DNA of 64,000 nucleotides, taken from JAHFUA01 sp963808725. GTDB taxonomy: Bacteria > Acidobacteriota > Terriglobia > Terriglobales > Acidobacteriaceae. Numbering within the stretch: position 1 is the stretch's first letter; every line of letters starts with the position of its first letter. The DNA is taken from NCBI GenBank assembly GCA_963808725.1, contig CAWEGO010000003.1, positions 372,001 through 436,000 on the forward strand. Reading direction: 5' to 3'. The notes beneath the pieces were generated by a model that saw only the letters and a program-made list of their open reading frames with translations, was not told the origin of the DNA and made no database searches. The translations under genes were made by a program, and so were the position numbers. Of this stretch, positions 53,290 through 62,700 are shown piece after piece.

Positions 53290-53925
53290 ATGAGAACTAC
53301 TTATCACGTTAGGTTTGTCGCATTTCTTGTTTTTGCATTGCTCCTGGTTGGCACCAAGCTCCGCGGCCAAACGCAAGGGCAGGGTGGCGGGGAGCTTACC
53401 GCTCCGAAAGCACAAGCCAGACCGAGTTCTCTCTCGGAAGTCCGCGTTGGTATGCCAGAGGACTTTGTTTTGGCTGGTCTAAGCGAGAAGTACAACCTGA
53501 GCAAGGAAAAGACCAGCGAGGACGTTGCGCGTCTCACGCACTTCGTCCATGTATCCGCAAAAAATGCCGACGACGACTTCGGCGGCATGATCATTTTTAC
53601 AGATGGAAAGGTACAGTCGGTAAAGCAGCGGGTAACGCCCTACTACAGCGGAGAAGCGATAAGTGTAGCCAAAGACCTTTGGGGCGAGCTAGTTTTCCAT
53701 ACTACCCCTGCGGTGCCGAGAGATGAAGCAAGCAAAATAGCTTACCAGTATTTATGGACCGAAAGGGAGGGAACAGCCCATATCACTCTGCGACAATGGA
53801 CAACCCCCGACGACCGAACGATTATGATCATTTTTGATGACGGAGCGCAGCTCAATATCGAGGTCTCCAGATCAGACAAGCCGAATTCCAAAACGACCGT
53901 ATGGCTGGAGAAGGTCAGGTATTAG
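53290..53925 (+). CDS. Exported protein of unknown function
   Basis: A 211-residue protein with a signal peptide (RFVAFLVFALLLVGTKLRGQ). The mature domain alternates beta strands and short helices (LSEVRVGMPEDFVLAGLSEK, GGMIIFTDGKVQSVKQRVTP, ITLRQWTTPDDRTIMIIFDD). The DNA is AT-richer than the flanking galE and Mo-hydroxylase genes, as is the next gene on the opposite strand, so both may have arrived together. Family not recognised. Confidence 0.6.
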   Translation: MRTTYHVRFVAFLVFALLLVGTKLRGQTQGQGGGELTAPKAQARPSSLSEVRVGMPEDFVLAGLSEKYNLSKEKTSEDVARLTHFVHVSAKNADDDFGGMIIFTDGKVQSVKQRVTPYYSGEAISVAKDLWGELVFHTTPAVPRDEASKIAYQYLWTEREGTAHITLRQWTTPDDRTIMIIFDDGAQLNIEVSRSDKPNSKTTVWLEKVRY

Positions 53926-54678
53926 GGCCGTCTTATAGAGTCGTTTGCTGTCAGAAAGTCTCGGCAAAGCCGCGCGAAAGGTTCAGGGAAATCCTCGTCA
54001 CTGACAAGCTTTGCCAATTCGCGTTCCGTCAGTTGCTTCTGACGGCAGGCATCGATCAGGGCGACACTGCAGTCGTTCGTGCGCGCCATACACGGCACCG
54101 CCGAGAACCGGGTACACCGGATCCAAAGCCGCACAGAACTCAAATAGATTGAAGCGGAAGTCATTCCCGAGCGCAGCCGTTTTTCCGTCCTTGAGCGTGG
54201 GATAACGCCATGCATCCGACCGCACAGCGTCGAGTTGCACAACGACCGAGCAAAAGTCGGCAAGGGAGCGAAACCCATTCAGCTCAAAATCCCAACCCCA
54301 TCCGAACGCTGCAAAGATTCGCTCAACGTCTCGCAGGATGCGCTCCAGAGCGTGGGAGTTGAAGACTGCCTCGCGGTCTATATTGGCCTGTCCACGCAAC
54401 GGGAGAATTGCTTCGCCCGCGAGCATGATGCCCTTCAGATATAGTTCCATGGCCTGACGGTAGAGGTAAACAATCGGTAGAGCCTTAAACGAATCTGGTG
54501 GGTACCCGCCCAGTCCAAATTGCGGGTCATCCTTTAGCTGTTTAACGAGAGCCCTCCCAGCCTCGTGGAATGCCTCCGCGTACCATGTATACTCGCGCTC
54601 TGGGGTGTCAGAGCCCAAGACTACTGTGCCGTGATTCCCAGCCATACGAAACAGAGGTCCCCTCTTCGACCCGTTCAT
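53922..54678 (-). CDS. Unrecognised helical protein (HEPN-like appearance), possible frame break near its 3' end
   Basis: The open frame from ATG 54678 reads MNGSKRGPLFRMAGNHGTVV, FHEAGRALVKQLKDDP, then ALPIVYLYRQAMELYLKGIM and HALERILRDVERIF, a helical pattern seen in HEPN-type domains. Frame A ends at 53998 with an unlikely Cys/Arg-rich tail; a plus-one shift near 54095 instead gives VALIDACRQKQLTERELAKL and FARLCRDFLTANDS, ending at 53922, which looks more natural. Either the gene ends at 53998 or one base is inserted. An upstream TTG start at 54756 is less likely. AAGGGTGG precedes the ATG. The three-base overlap with the convergent gene is incidental. Confidence 0.45.
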
Positions 54679-55133
54679 TGTTCTGCACCACCCTTCAGTA
54701 TGTGACGGAGCCCTCCGCCCTCGGTATTGTCTCACCCCCTTTTGAATCGATGTCAACCGAAAACTCAGGCTTTGGCACTTACAAATTCGCTCCGAGATTT
54801 GCAGTGCACCAGTGCGTCTGTGCGCTGGGCCAGCTTCCGAAGCGCGGCATCGAACGCCGCATCAGGGTGGAGCAGGCCTTCAGGCCTGCATTAATGCGGC
54901 CCTTGAATTGAGGGCTTCAGCCCCTGAGGTAGCTCAATGGTTGCACCGAGAACGTGCGCACACCATTAGCACCTCAGCGGCTAAAGCCGATCACGGGCGA
55001 CCCTGCGATTATGCAGGGCTGAAGCCCTGCTCCACCCAAATCGGTCCGACATCCTGAATAATAGGGGCTCGGGCGCTGGCTCCAGTGGTATGGACAGGCT
55101 ACGGGATGGGAGCGCCGCATTGCGCTTTCAATT
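54679..55133. other. Intergenic region with repeat block
   Basis: No gene supported. 54846-55042 is a repeat block; the other 250 bp show no structure. Confidence 0.5.
54846..55042. repeat. GGTGGAGCAGGCCTTCAGGC / GGGCTGAAGCCCTGCTCCAC inverted block
   Basis: The outer arms GGTGGAGCAGG (near 54867) and CCTGCTCCACC (near 55028) are inverted copies. Inside lie short hairpins AGGCCTTCAGGCCT, TTGAGGGCTTCAGCCCCTGA and AGCGGCTAAAGCCG. It is the same style as the repeats before hutI. Confidence 0.65.
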
Positions 55134-55490
55134 TCACTTTGAGCTCTTGGCCAGCTTGCGGATATAGGCCACCAGAGCTCGGATCTGATCTGGTGTCAGG
55201 CTGTCGCTGAAAGACGGCATGTTGTTCTTGCCCTGGCTGATGACCTGGGCCAGTTGCGCGTCGGATTGCTTCTGCACTTCCGGGGAACGCAGATCAGCGG
55301 CGTTCAAGCTCTTCCCGATGGAGGTGTCAGCGGCTCCATTCTGACCGTGACACGACGAACACTGCAGCTTGAACGTGCTTTTCGCCGCCGCGGTCCCGGA
55401 CGCGGACGGGGACTTTGCCGCGGACGCAGGTCCCGCAAACACTGCCAGCAGCACGATAATCAGCAGCGCCTTGCTTGAGCCGGCAGTCAC
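55134..55490 (-). CDS. Periplasmic c-type cytochrome
   Basis: A 118-residue monohaem cytochrome c: signal peptide (ALLIIVLLAVFAGPASAAK), haem motif CSSCHG near residue 45, and a Met ligand probably in NNMPSFSDSLTPDQIRALVA. The start is GTG at 55490, two bases after the stop of the Mo-hydroxylase gene, so it belongs to the same operon. It likely accepts electrons from the Mo/2Fe-2S enzyme and passes them to the respiratory chain, as in membrane-bound aldehyde dehydrogenases and isoquinoline 1-oxidoreductase-type systems. Confidence 0.9.
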   Translation of the reverse strand: MTAGSSKALLIIVLLAVFAGPASAAKSPSASGTAAAKSTFKLQCSSCHGQNGAADTSIGKSLNAADLRSPEVQKQSDAQLAQVISQGKNNMPSFSDSLTPDQIRALVAYIRKLAKSSK

Positions 55491-55492
55491 GT

Positions 55493-57706
55493 TCAGGCGC
55501 TCTGCAGCGCGGCGCGCACCTTGGCCGGCGTGAAGGGCACGGAGCGCAGCCGCACCCCTACGGCGTCAAACACCGCATTCGAAATAGCGGAGGGCACGAC
55601 GGCAGCGGGTGGCTCGCCCGCGCCCCAGGGCTTCTCCGTCGGCCGGTCGATCAGGTCGATGTCTATGTCCGGGATCTCAGGGAACGTCAGGATGGGATAG
55701 CTGGCCCAGTCCAGGCTGGTCACCCGCGAGCGGTCAAAGGTCACCTCTTCCTTCAGCGTGCGGCTGACGGTCTGGATTACGCTGCCTTCGATCTGGTTGC
55801 GGACGCCGTCGGGATTGATGACCTGGCCGCAGTCCTGCACCATGGCAACATGCTTGACCCGGACCTCGCCGCTCTTGCGGTTCACCTCCACGTCGGCCAC
55901 CGCACCCACGTAGGTACGCGCCAGCTCGTACTTGACGTAGGTGACGCCCCGGCCGGTGGCAACATCGCCGCTGGCCGGCTTGGCCGAAGTACGGCCCTGC
56001 CATTTGGCGAGGCGCGCCAGCCGCTTCAACAGCTCGGCGCCGCGCGCATCGTTGAGGTAGCGCAGCCGGAACTCCAGCGGATCGGCGCCGGTGGCGGCGG
56101 CGAGTTCGTCCACGAACGCCTCATTGCAGAAGGTATTCTGCATGCGTCCCGGGGCGCGGATCCATGAGGGACGGAGCGGCGTCTCCGCCAGCCGGTGGGC
56201 CACCGTCCGCACGTTGGGAAAAGTGTAGGGAATCGCCAGGTTGTTGATGATGTTGCCAGGATACATCCCCTTGTCAAAAGGCAGGCCGGCCAGTTCCGCC
56301 GCCACCAGCTTGACAGTGCCGCTGCCGCCGCCACCCTCCGGAATGTAGAGCTGGGAAGACCACGCCACCACGTTGCCGCTGGCGTCGAGTCCAGCCTGGA
56401 GGTCCATTAGCGTCGGCGGACCCTTGGGGTCCCAGCCGTGCTCGTCGGCGCGCGTCCACTGCACCCGCACCGGCCGTCCCACGGCGCGGGCGAGCAAGGC
56501 GGCGTCGGCGGCCGCGTCTTCGTGGCCATTACGGCCGTAGCAGCCGGAGCCATCCACGTAGATGACGCGCACGTCGGTATTCGGCACGGAGAGCATGGCC
56601 GCCAGTTGCAGGCGGAGATTATGGGTAGCCTGGCTGGCCGACCAGCAGGTGAGCTTGCCCTCCTTGAATTCCGCCACCGCACAGGATGGCCCCATCGAGC
56701 CGTGCGTGTGGATGGCCCAATTGTAGGTGGCGCTGACCCGCTTGGCGGCCTGCGCCAGCGCCTGCTCGGCGTCGCCGACGTTGCTGGTCACATCGTCCTT
56801 GTTGATCTTGGTCGCCCGAACGTACTCCCACAGCTTGCTCTGCTCGGGCAGGCCCTCCCAGGTGGACCAGCTTGCCTTGAGTTTCTGCGCCGCCTGCATG
56901 GCGCCCCATTCACTTTCCGCCACCACCCCCAGGAAGTTGCCTTGGCGTACCACCTTGACCAGGCCGGGGACGCCACCCACCGAGCTTTCATCGACGCTCT
57001 GCAGGCTGGCGCCTATGGCCGGCGGCCGCACCACGCACCCATACAACATGCCGGGCACTTTGAAATCATGAATGTAGGTGAATTGGCCGGTCATTTTCGG
57101 CGGGATGTCATAGCGAGGAACCGACTGCCCCACGATCTTGTAGGTAGCGGGATCCTTCAGCGGCGCATTCTTGTCGAGCTTCAGCGAAAAGTTCTTGCCG
57201 CCGATCAGCTCGCCATAGGTCACCTGCTTGCCGCCGCTGCGCGATCGCACCGTGCCTTGCTCGACGATAAGATCGGCGGCGGGCAGGTCCAGCCGTTTCG
57301 CCGCATCCTGCAGCAAGGCTTGCCGGGCGGTGGCGGCGGCCTGGCGAATCTGCATACCGCCGACTTGGATGGAGAGGCTGCCCCACGTCGGGCCCTGCGC
57401 GGGGGTGAGGGCGGTGTCGCCCTCGATGACTTCGACCCGCGTCAGTGGCACGTCCAGCTCCTCAGCCACGATTTGGGTCAAGGCCGTGCGGACGCCGGTG
57501 CCCAACTCCACCTTGCCGGAATAGAGGGTCACATGGCCCTTGGCATCGATGGCCAGGTAGGCATCCACCTCGTCCAGGGCGACGGTTTTGGGCGCGCTGG
57601 CGCTCTGGGCATGGGCCGTCTTCACGAAGGAGGACAAGGAGAAGCCGACGATCAGGATGCCGGTACCTTTCAAAAAGTCGCGGCGGTTCAGCTTATCGCA
57701 GAGCAT
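55493..57706 (-). CDS. Tat-exported molybdenum hydroxylase large subunit (isoquinoline 1-oxidoreductase beta-like)
   Basis: A 737-residue molybdopterin subunit of the xanthine oxidase family. A twin-arginine signal (NRRDFLKGTGILIVGFSLSS) shows export in folded form. Further motifs: YSGKVELGTGVRTALTQIVA, VDGSGCYGRNGHEDAAADAA, APGRMQNTFCNEAFVDELAA, CGQVINPDGVRNQIEG and the active-site region WGAGEPPAAVVPSAISNAV with the catalytic Glu. It lacks its own FAD subunit, as do IorB-type enzymes. ATG at 57706 follows GGGAGG; the 2Fe-2S subunit gene ends 13 bp upstream. The substrate (aldehyde or N-heterocycle) is not determinable. Confidence 0.92.
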   Translation of the reverse strand: MLCDKLNRRDFLKGTGILIVGFSLSSFVKTAHAQSASAPKTVALDEVDAYLAIDAKGHVTLYSGKVELGTGVRTALTQIVAEELDVPLTRVEVIEGDTALTPAQGPTWGSLSIQVGGMQIRQAAATARQALLQDAAKRLDLPAADLIVEQGTVRSRSGGKQVTYGELIGGKNFSLKLDKNAPLKDPATYKIVGQSVPRYDIPPKMTGQFTYIHDFKVPGMLYGCVVRPPAIGASLQSVDESSVGGVPGLVKVVRQGNFLGVVAESEWGAMQAAQKLKASWSTWEGLPEQSKLWEYVRATKINKDDVTSNVGDAEQALAQAAKRVSATYNWAIHTHGSMGPSCAVAEFKEGKLTCWSASQATHNLRLQLAAMLSVPNTDVRVIYVDGSGCYGRNGHEDAAADAALLARAVGRPVRVQWTRADEHGWDPKGPPTLMDLQAGLDASGNVVAWSSQLYIPEGGGGSGTVKLVAAELAGLPFDKGMYPGNIINNLAIPYTFPNVRTVAHRLAETPLRPSWIRAPGRMQNTFCNEAFVDELAAATGADPLEFRLRYLNDARGAELLKRLARLAKWQGRTSAKPASGDVATGRGVTYVKYELARTYVGAVADVEVNRKSGEVRVKHVAMVQDCGQVINPDGVRNQIEGSVIQTVSRTLKEEVTFDRSRVTSLDWASYPILTFPEIPDIDIDLIDRPTEKPWGAGEPPAAVVPSAISNAVFDAVGVRLRSVPFTPAKVRAALQSA

Positions 57707-57719
57707 GGTCAGCCTCCCT

Positions 57720-58184
57720 TCAGACGGCGGCGGCGCGCTTGACCGCGCGCACAATGCGCAGATGGGTGCCGCAACGGCACAGGTTGTGAGCTAGCGCCTG
57801 CTTGATCTGGGCTTCGCTCGGGCTCTTGTTGCGGGCCAGGAAGGCGGCTGCTTCCATGATCATGCCGCTGATGCAGTATCCGCACTGCGCCGCCTGCTCG
57901 GTGATGAAGGCCTGCTGCAACGGATGCAGCTTCTCGGGTGAGCCCAGCCCTTCCAGGGTCACGATCTTCTTCTTGCCCACGGCCGAGAGCGGCGTGATGC
58001 AGGAGCGCACCGGCTGGCCGTCAATGTGGACGGTGCAGGTGCCGCATTGGCCGAGGCCGCAACCGAAGCGCGGCCCGTGCAGTCCCAGGTTGTCGCGCAG
58101 GGCATAGAGCAGCGGCATGTCGGGATCATCGACCGTGACTCGTGTGGGCTTGCCGTTGACGTGGAGTGGAATGGTTTTCGGCAT
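57720..58184 (-). CDS. [2Fe-2S] subunit of the molybdenum hydroxylase
   Basis: A 154-residue electron-transfer subunit with two clusters. The ferredoxin-like domain has LHGPRFGCGLGQCGTCTVHI (three cluster Cys) and RSCITPL (fourth); the helical domain has QCGYCISGMIM and LCRCGTH. It starts MPKTIPLHVNGKPTRVTVDD. It belongs to the IorA/CoxS family and is the first gene of the operon with the Mo subunit and cytochrome c. No export signal, so it is probably carried through the Tat system with the large subunit. Confidence 0.95.
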   Translation of the reverse strand: MPKTIPLHVNGKPTRVTVDDPDMPLLYALRDNLGLHGPRFGCGLGQCGTCTVHIDGQPVRSCITPLSAVGKKKIVTLEGLGSPEKLHPLQQAFITEQAAQCGYCISGMIMEAAAFLARNKSPSEAQIKQALAHNLCRCGTHLRIVRAVKRAAAV

Positions 58185-58378
58185 CGCCGTCTCCCCTTCG
58201 CGGTGGCGCCATCCGGAATCGGCACCGGCCGCCGCCGCGCCGCCGTATCGGGGGGCGAGTCTACACCCGGTTGGAGTTGCGATGCAACGGGCAAGCCGTG
58301 ATCCAGACGATCCACCTGCTAGCGCCGGGCAGCGGCGTACAATGTTCGCCGTTTCTCCCCGAAAGGAAAATGCCAGCC

Positions 58379-58828
58379 ATGTCCAAAGCCGTTTTCATCC
58401 GGACGCCGCTTGAGGAGGACCTGCCCGCCATCGTCGATATCGAGGAACGCAACACCGGCGTATCGCGCCAAAGTTATTGGAAGAAGAGAATGGAGATTTC
58501 CGAAGCCATACGTCCCCATTGGGCCTCGCTGGTGGCGGAGGCGGATAATCGCGTGGTGGGCTTCGTGTTTGGCCGCGCCGGGGAGATGGAATTCGGCCTG
58601 CCCGGAACCGTGGCCTGGATCGAGATCATCGGCGTCCACCCCGCCTATCGCGGCCACGGAGTCGGCGCCAAACTGCTGGACCAATTCGCCGCCTCCGCCG
58701 AAGAGCACGGCATCGAAACCGTGTTCACGCTGGTCAGCCCAGCCAACGCCGAAATCCGCCAGTTCTTTCTCAAACAGGGATTCACCGAAGGCACCATGAG
58801 CCACTTTCAAAAGGCCATCAAGAGCTGA
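58379..58828 (+). CDS. GNAT-family N-acetyltransferase
   Basis: A 149-residue acetyltransferase: FIRTPLEEDLPAIVDIEERN, then WASLVAEADNRVVGFVFGRA and the acetyl-CoA-binding motif WIEIIGVHPAYRGHGVGAKL followed by LLDQFAASAEEHGIETVFTL and GFTEGTM. It resembles RimI-like and small-molecule acetyltransferases; substrate unknown. The ATG at 58379 is used; an in-frame ATG at 58370 is closer to the AAGGA ribosome-binding site and adds three residues. A TACAAT box lies about 40 bp upstream. It converges with the PilZ gene, overlapping it by 11 bp. Confidence 0.87.
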   Translation: MSKAVFIRTPLEEDLPAIVDIEERNTGVSRQSYWKKRMEISEAIRPHWASLVAEADNRVVGFVFGRAGEMEFGLPGTVAWIEIIGVHPAYRGHGVGAKLLDQFAASAEEHGIETVFTLVSPANAEIRQFFLKQGFTEGTMSHFQKAIKS

Positions 58829-59291
58829 TTTCTCCCGAGCCGGCTTGCGCTCCGCTACCCGACTGGAGCGCCAGTTCGTTGCAGAACTGCCGTAGCGAAA
58901 GCCGCTCCCCCTCGGTAACGGAGACAAACTCCAGACCATGTTGCAAGCCAATCAGGTGGCGGACGACAGCCCACAAACGGAGCTTGGCCGAGTGAGTCGG
59001 AACCGTGAACTGCAACAGGACCACGCTTCCCACCGGGATGGGCTCCGGCAAGGTTACGCTGATGCCACCCTCGGAGAGGGTGATGCTGTGCCCTTCGAGA
59101 TCATGCTCCGGACGATGGCGCACTGTGACCGGAAAACTGGCCTGGTATCTCGGCAACCGGCGCCGTTCAAATTTTGGTTTTACCGCTACCAGCCCCGTTC
59201 CCTCACAACTCGGGCAGGGAGCTTCGTCGTCCGTCTTCCCCCGTCCACGGCACTTCTCACAAGGGGTGTAGCCCATTGGCGGCGAACCCAT
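58818..59291 (-). CDS. PilZ-domain protein with N-terminal DnaJ-like zinc ribbon
   Basis: A 157-residue protein. The first 35 residues carry two CxxCxGxG motifs (CEKCRGRG and CPSCEGTG) as in the DnaJ zinc finger, probably one zinc site. A PilZ-like domain follows (about 45-140) with RRRLPRYQASFPVTV and ITLSEGGISVTLPEPIPVGS: the Arg-rich motif and a [D/N]xSxxG-like turn in which the Asp is replaced by Leu/Thr, so c-di-GMP binding is plausible but not certain. AGGAGGT lies six bases before the ATG at 59291, excluding the longer open frame from 59480. Confidence 0.8.
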   Translation of the reverse strand: MGSPPMGYTPCEKCRGRGKTDDEAPCPSCEGTGLVAVKPKFERRRLPRYQASFPVTVRHRPEHDLEGHSITLSEGGISVTLPEPIPVGSVVLLQFTVPTHSAKLRLWAVVRHLIGLQHGLEFVSVTEGERLSLRQFCNELALQSGSGAQAGSGEISS

Positions 59292-59729
59292 GCCGCACCT
59301 CCTGGAAGAATTAGGCGCGCCGTCGACAGCGGAGAAAACATTGGCATCTTGTTCCGGACTGGGAGAAGAGCCCGCGCCCCCGGATACCTGTAAGCAAACC
59401 TCGTGCCACACCGCAGAAGCCGCCGCGGGCGCTGGGCCACTCCACTGTTTGTTGAAAACAGGTGATCTGCGTCGCGGCACCGTGGCGATTCAAAATCCCG
59501 CGGTGCTCGCATCCCCTTATGGAACTAACACTCCTGCTTGGTCGCCTAACGTTTTTGTTAAGTCGGCTCGGGCCGCCGGTAGACCGGACACATTCCTGAC
59601 AACTTCCTGGCTTGGCGCAGTTAGGATCGCGGGCGAGGGCACCCGCGCCACACCTTTTCCACATCTCACCCCCGATTTCCACCCGCCTCGCCAGACCTCG
59701 CAACCATTAGAATAGAGTCAACGTCTCTC
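59292..59729. other. Divergent intergenic region between PilZ gene and dnaE
   Basis: 438 bp without a supported gene. A TAGAAT box at 59708-59713 could serve dnaE, with a short leader and no obvious ribosome-binding site. A small imperfect hairpin with a T-rich loop (CTAACGTTTTTGTTAAG) lies near 59548. The rest is featureless. Confidence 0.45.
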
Positions 59730-62700
59730 ATGTCTCAGTTTGTCCATCTTCACCTGCACACCGACTACTCGCTGCTCGATGGCGCGAGCGACATCGACAA
59801 GCTCATGCCGCGCGTGGCCGAACTGGGGCAGACGGCGGTCGCCGTCACCGACCACGGCAATATCTTCGGCGCGCTGCATTTCTACAATGCCGCCCAGAAG
59901 CACGGCATCAAGCCCATCATCGGCTGCGAACTCTATGTCTGCCAGAAGGACGATCACCGCGTGGAGCGCACGCCTCCCGACGGCGACAACTACAACCACC
60001 TGATCGTCCTCGCCGAGACCGACGAGGGCTACCGCAACCTGGTGAAAATCACCTCCGAGGCCTCGCTCAACGGCTTTTACTACAAGCCGCGCATCAGCAA
60101 GAAATTTCTCGCCGAGCACGCGCGCGGGCTGATCGGGCTCTCCGGCTGCCTGAAGGGCGAAGTCGCCGAGCGCCTTACGGAAGGGAAGTACGACGCCGCG
60201 CGCCAGGCTGCCGGCTTCTTCCGCGAGCTCTTCGGCGCGGAGAACTTCTTCCTTGAGATTCAAGATCAAGACCTGGAGCAGGAGCACAAGATCCGCGCTG
60301 ACCTGTTGCGCCTGAGCCAGGAAACCGGCATTCCGCTGGTTGCGACCAACGACAGCCACTATCTCTGCGAAGAAGACGCGCACGCGCAGGACGTGATGGT
60401 CTGCATACAGACCGGGAAGTCCATCCAAGATACGAGCCGGCTGAAGTTCCAAGGCAACCAGTTCTACGTGAAGAGCGCCGACGAGATGGCGCGCGTTTTC
60501 AAAGACACGCCGGACGTGCTCACGCGCACGCTGGCCATCGCCGAGCGCTGCCACGTCAAGCTGGAGAAGGTCCGCAGCCCGTTTCCGCATTTTGAAGTCC
60601 CGGCGGGATACACGCTGGACAGCTACTTCGAGCACGTGGCGCGCGAAGGCTTCGCCCGCCGCCTGATGTTGCTGCGTGAACTCGAAGCCCAAGGCCGGTT
60701 GCGCCACTCGCTCTCGGAATACGAGCAGCGGCTCTCGCGCGAGATACAGATCATCCAGCAGATGAAGTTTGCCGGCTATTTCCTTATTGTCTGGGACTTT
60801 ATCCGATACGCGAAGGAGAACCACATTCCCGTCGGCCCGGGGCGCGGATCGGCTGCCGGCTCGCTGGTCTCCTACGCGCTGGCGATCACCGACATCGATC
60901 CGCTCGAGAACGGGCTGCTGTTCGAGCGCTTCTTGAATCCCGAGCGCGTGTCGCTGCCCGACATCGATATCGATTTCTGCATGAATCGCCGCGGCGAGGT
61001 GATCAATTACGTCACCCAGAAGTACGGCCGCGAGAACGTCGCGCAAATCATCACCTTCGGCACCATGCAGGCCAAGGCCGCCATCAAGGATGTCGGCCGC
61101 GCCATGGACATCCCGTACGGCGACGTGGACCGCATCGCCAAGATGGTGCCGCAGCGGCTGAACATCACGCTGGAAGAGTCGCTGAAGGAATCGGAGCAGC
61201 TCCAGACCGCGTACGAGAGCGATTCGCAAGTGCGCCAGCTCCTCGACACCGCGCGCAAGCTGGAAGGGCTGGTGCGCAATGCCGGCGTGCATGCCGCGGG
61301 GGTGGTGATCGCGCCGCAGCCGCTCATCGAGCTGGTCCCGCTGCACCGCACCAAGAACGACGAGATCGTTACAGCCTTCGACATGAAGGCGATCGAGAAG
61401 ATGGGTCTGCTGAAGATGGACTTCCTCGGGCTCACCACGCTCACCATCCTTGACGACGCGCTCAAGCTCATCTTGCAGACCAGCGGCCAGACCCTCGACC
61501 TCCAGAAGCTTCCGCTCGACGACCAGGAAACCTACCGTCGCGTCTTCCATACCGGTTTGACGTCCGGCGTGTTCCAGTTTGAATCGCACGGCATGCGCGA
61601 CGTGCTGCGGCGCTACCAGCCGAACGCGGTCGAGGACCTCACCGCGTTGAATGCGCTCTACCGTCCGGGGCCGATCCAGGGCGGCATGATCGACGACTTC
61701 ATCGACCGCAAGCACGGCCGCAAGCCCATCGCCTACGAACTGCCCGAGTTGGAAGAGATCCTGAAAGAAACGCTGGGCGTGATCGTTTATCAGGAACAGG
61801 TGATGCAGATCGCCAACCGTCTCGCCGGCTATTCGCTGGGCGAAGCCGACCTGCTCCGCCGCGCCATGGGCAAGAAGAATCCGGAGGAGATGGCGGCCCA
61901 GCGCGAACGCTTCGTGCAGGGCGCGGTCGAACGCGGATATCCCGAGAAGAAGGTGGTCCACATCTTCGACCTGATGGAGCAGTTCGCCGGCTACGGCTTC
62001 AACAAGTCGCACTCCGCTGCCTATGCCCTGCTCGCCTACCACACGGCTTACCTAAAGACCCACTACCCGGTGGAGTTCATGGCCGCGCTGCTGACCTCGA
62101 TGACTGGCAGCACCGACGACGTGGTCAAGTACATCAACGAGTGCCGCGAAGTGGGCATTCCCGTCGAGCCGCCCGACATCAACGTCAGCGACGCCAACTT
62201 CACCCCGCACGGCTCGGCCATTCGCTTCGGGCTGGCGGCGGTGAAGAACGTCGGCCGCAACGCCATCGACTCCATCATCGCCGCGCGCAAGGAACTGGGG
62301 CGCTTCCAGAGTATCTTCGAATTCTGCGAGAAGGTGGACCTGCGCCTGCTCAACAAGCGTGTGATCGAATCCCTCGTCAAGAGTGGGGCCATGGATTCGC
62401 TGGGCAAGCGCTCGCAACTGATGGCCATCCTTGACCGGGCCATGGAGCGAGCGCAGAAGACGCAGCGTGACGCCGAGTCCGGCCAGCACGGGTTGTTCGG
62501 CGTTTTCGACGACCAGCCCGCGCAGCACGCCAACAACGACAAGCTCCCCAACGTCCCCGACTGGGACGAGCAGCAGCGCCTGGCCGCCGAGAAGGAGATC
62601 CTCGGCTTCTTCATCACCGGCCATCCGCTGGAGAAGTATCGCGACAAGCTGCTCGACTTCAGCGCGCTTTCCACCGAAGCCATCGCCGCCATGAAGTCCT

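Noticed and set aside
59292..59480. Longer PilZ protein starting at 59480
   Set aside because: A perfect AGGAGGT stands before the internal ATG at 59291, and the extra 63 residues are low-complexity and Pro/Ser-rich.
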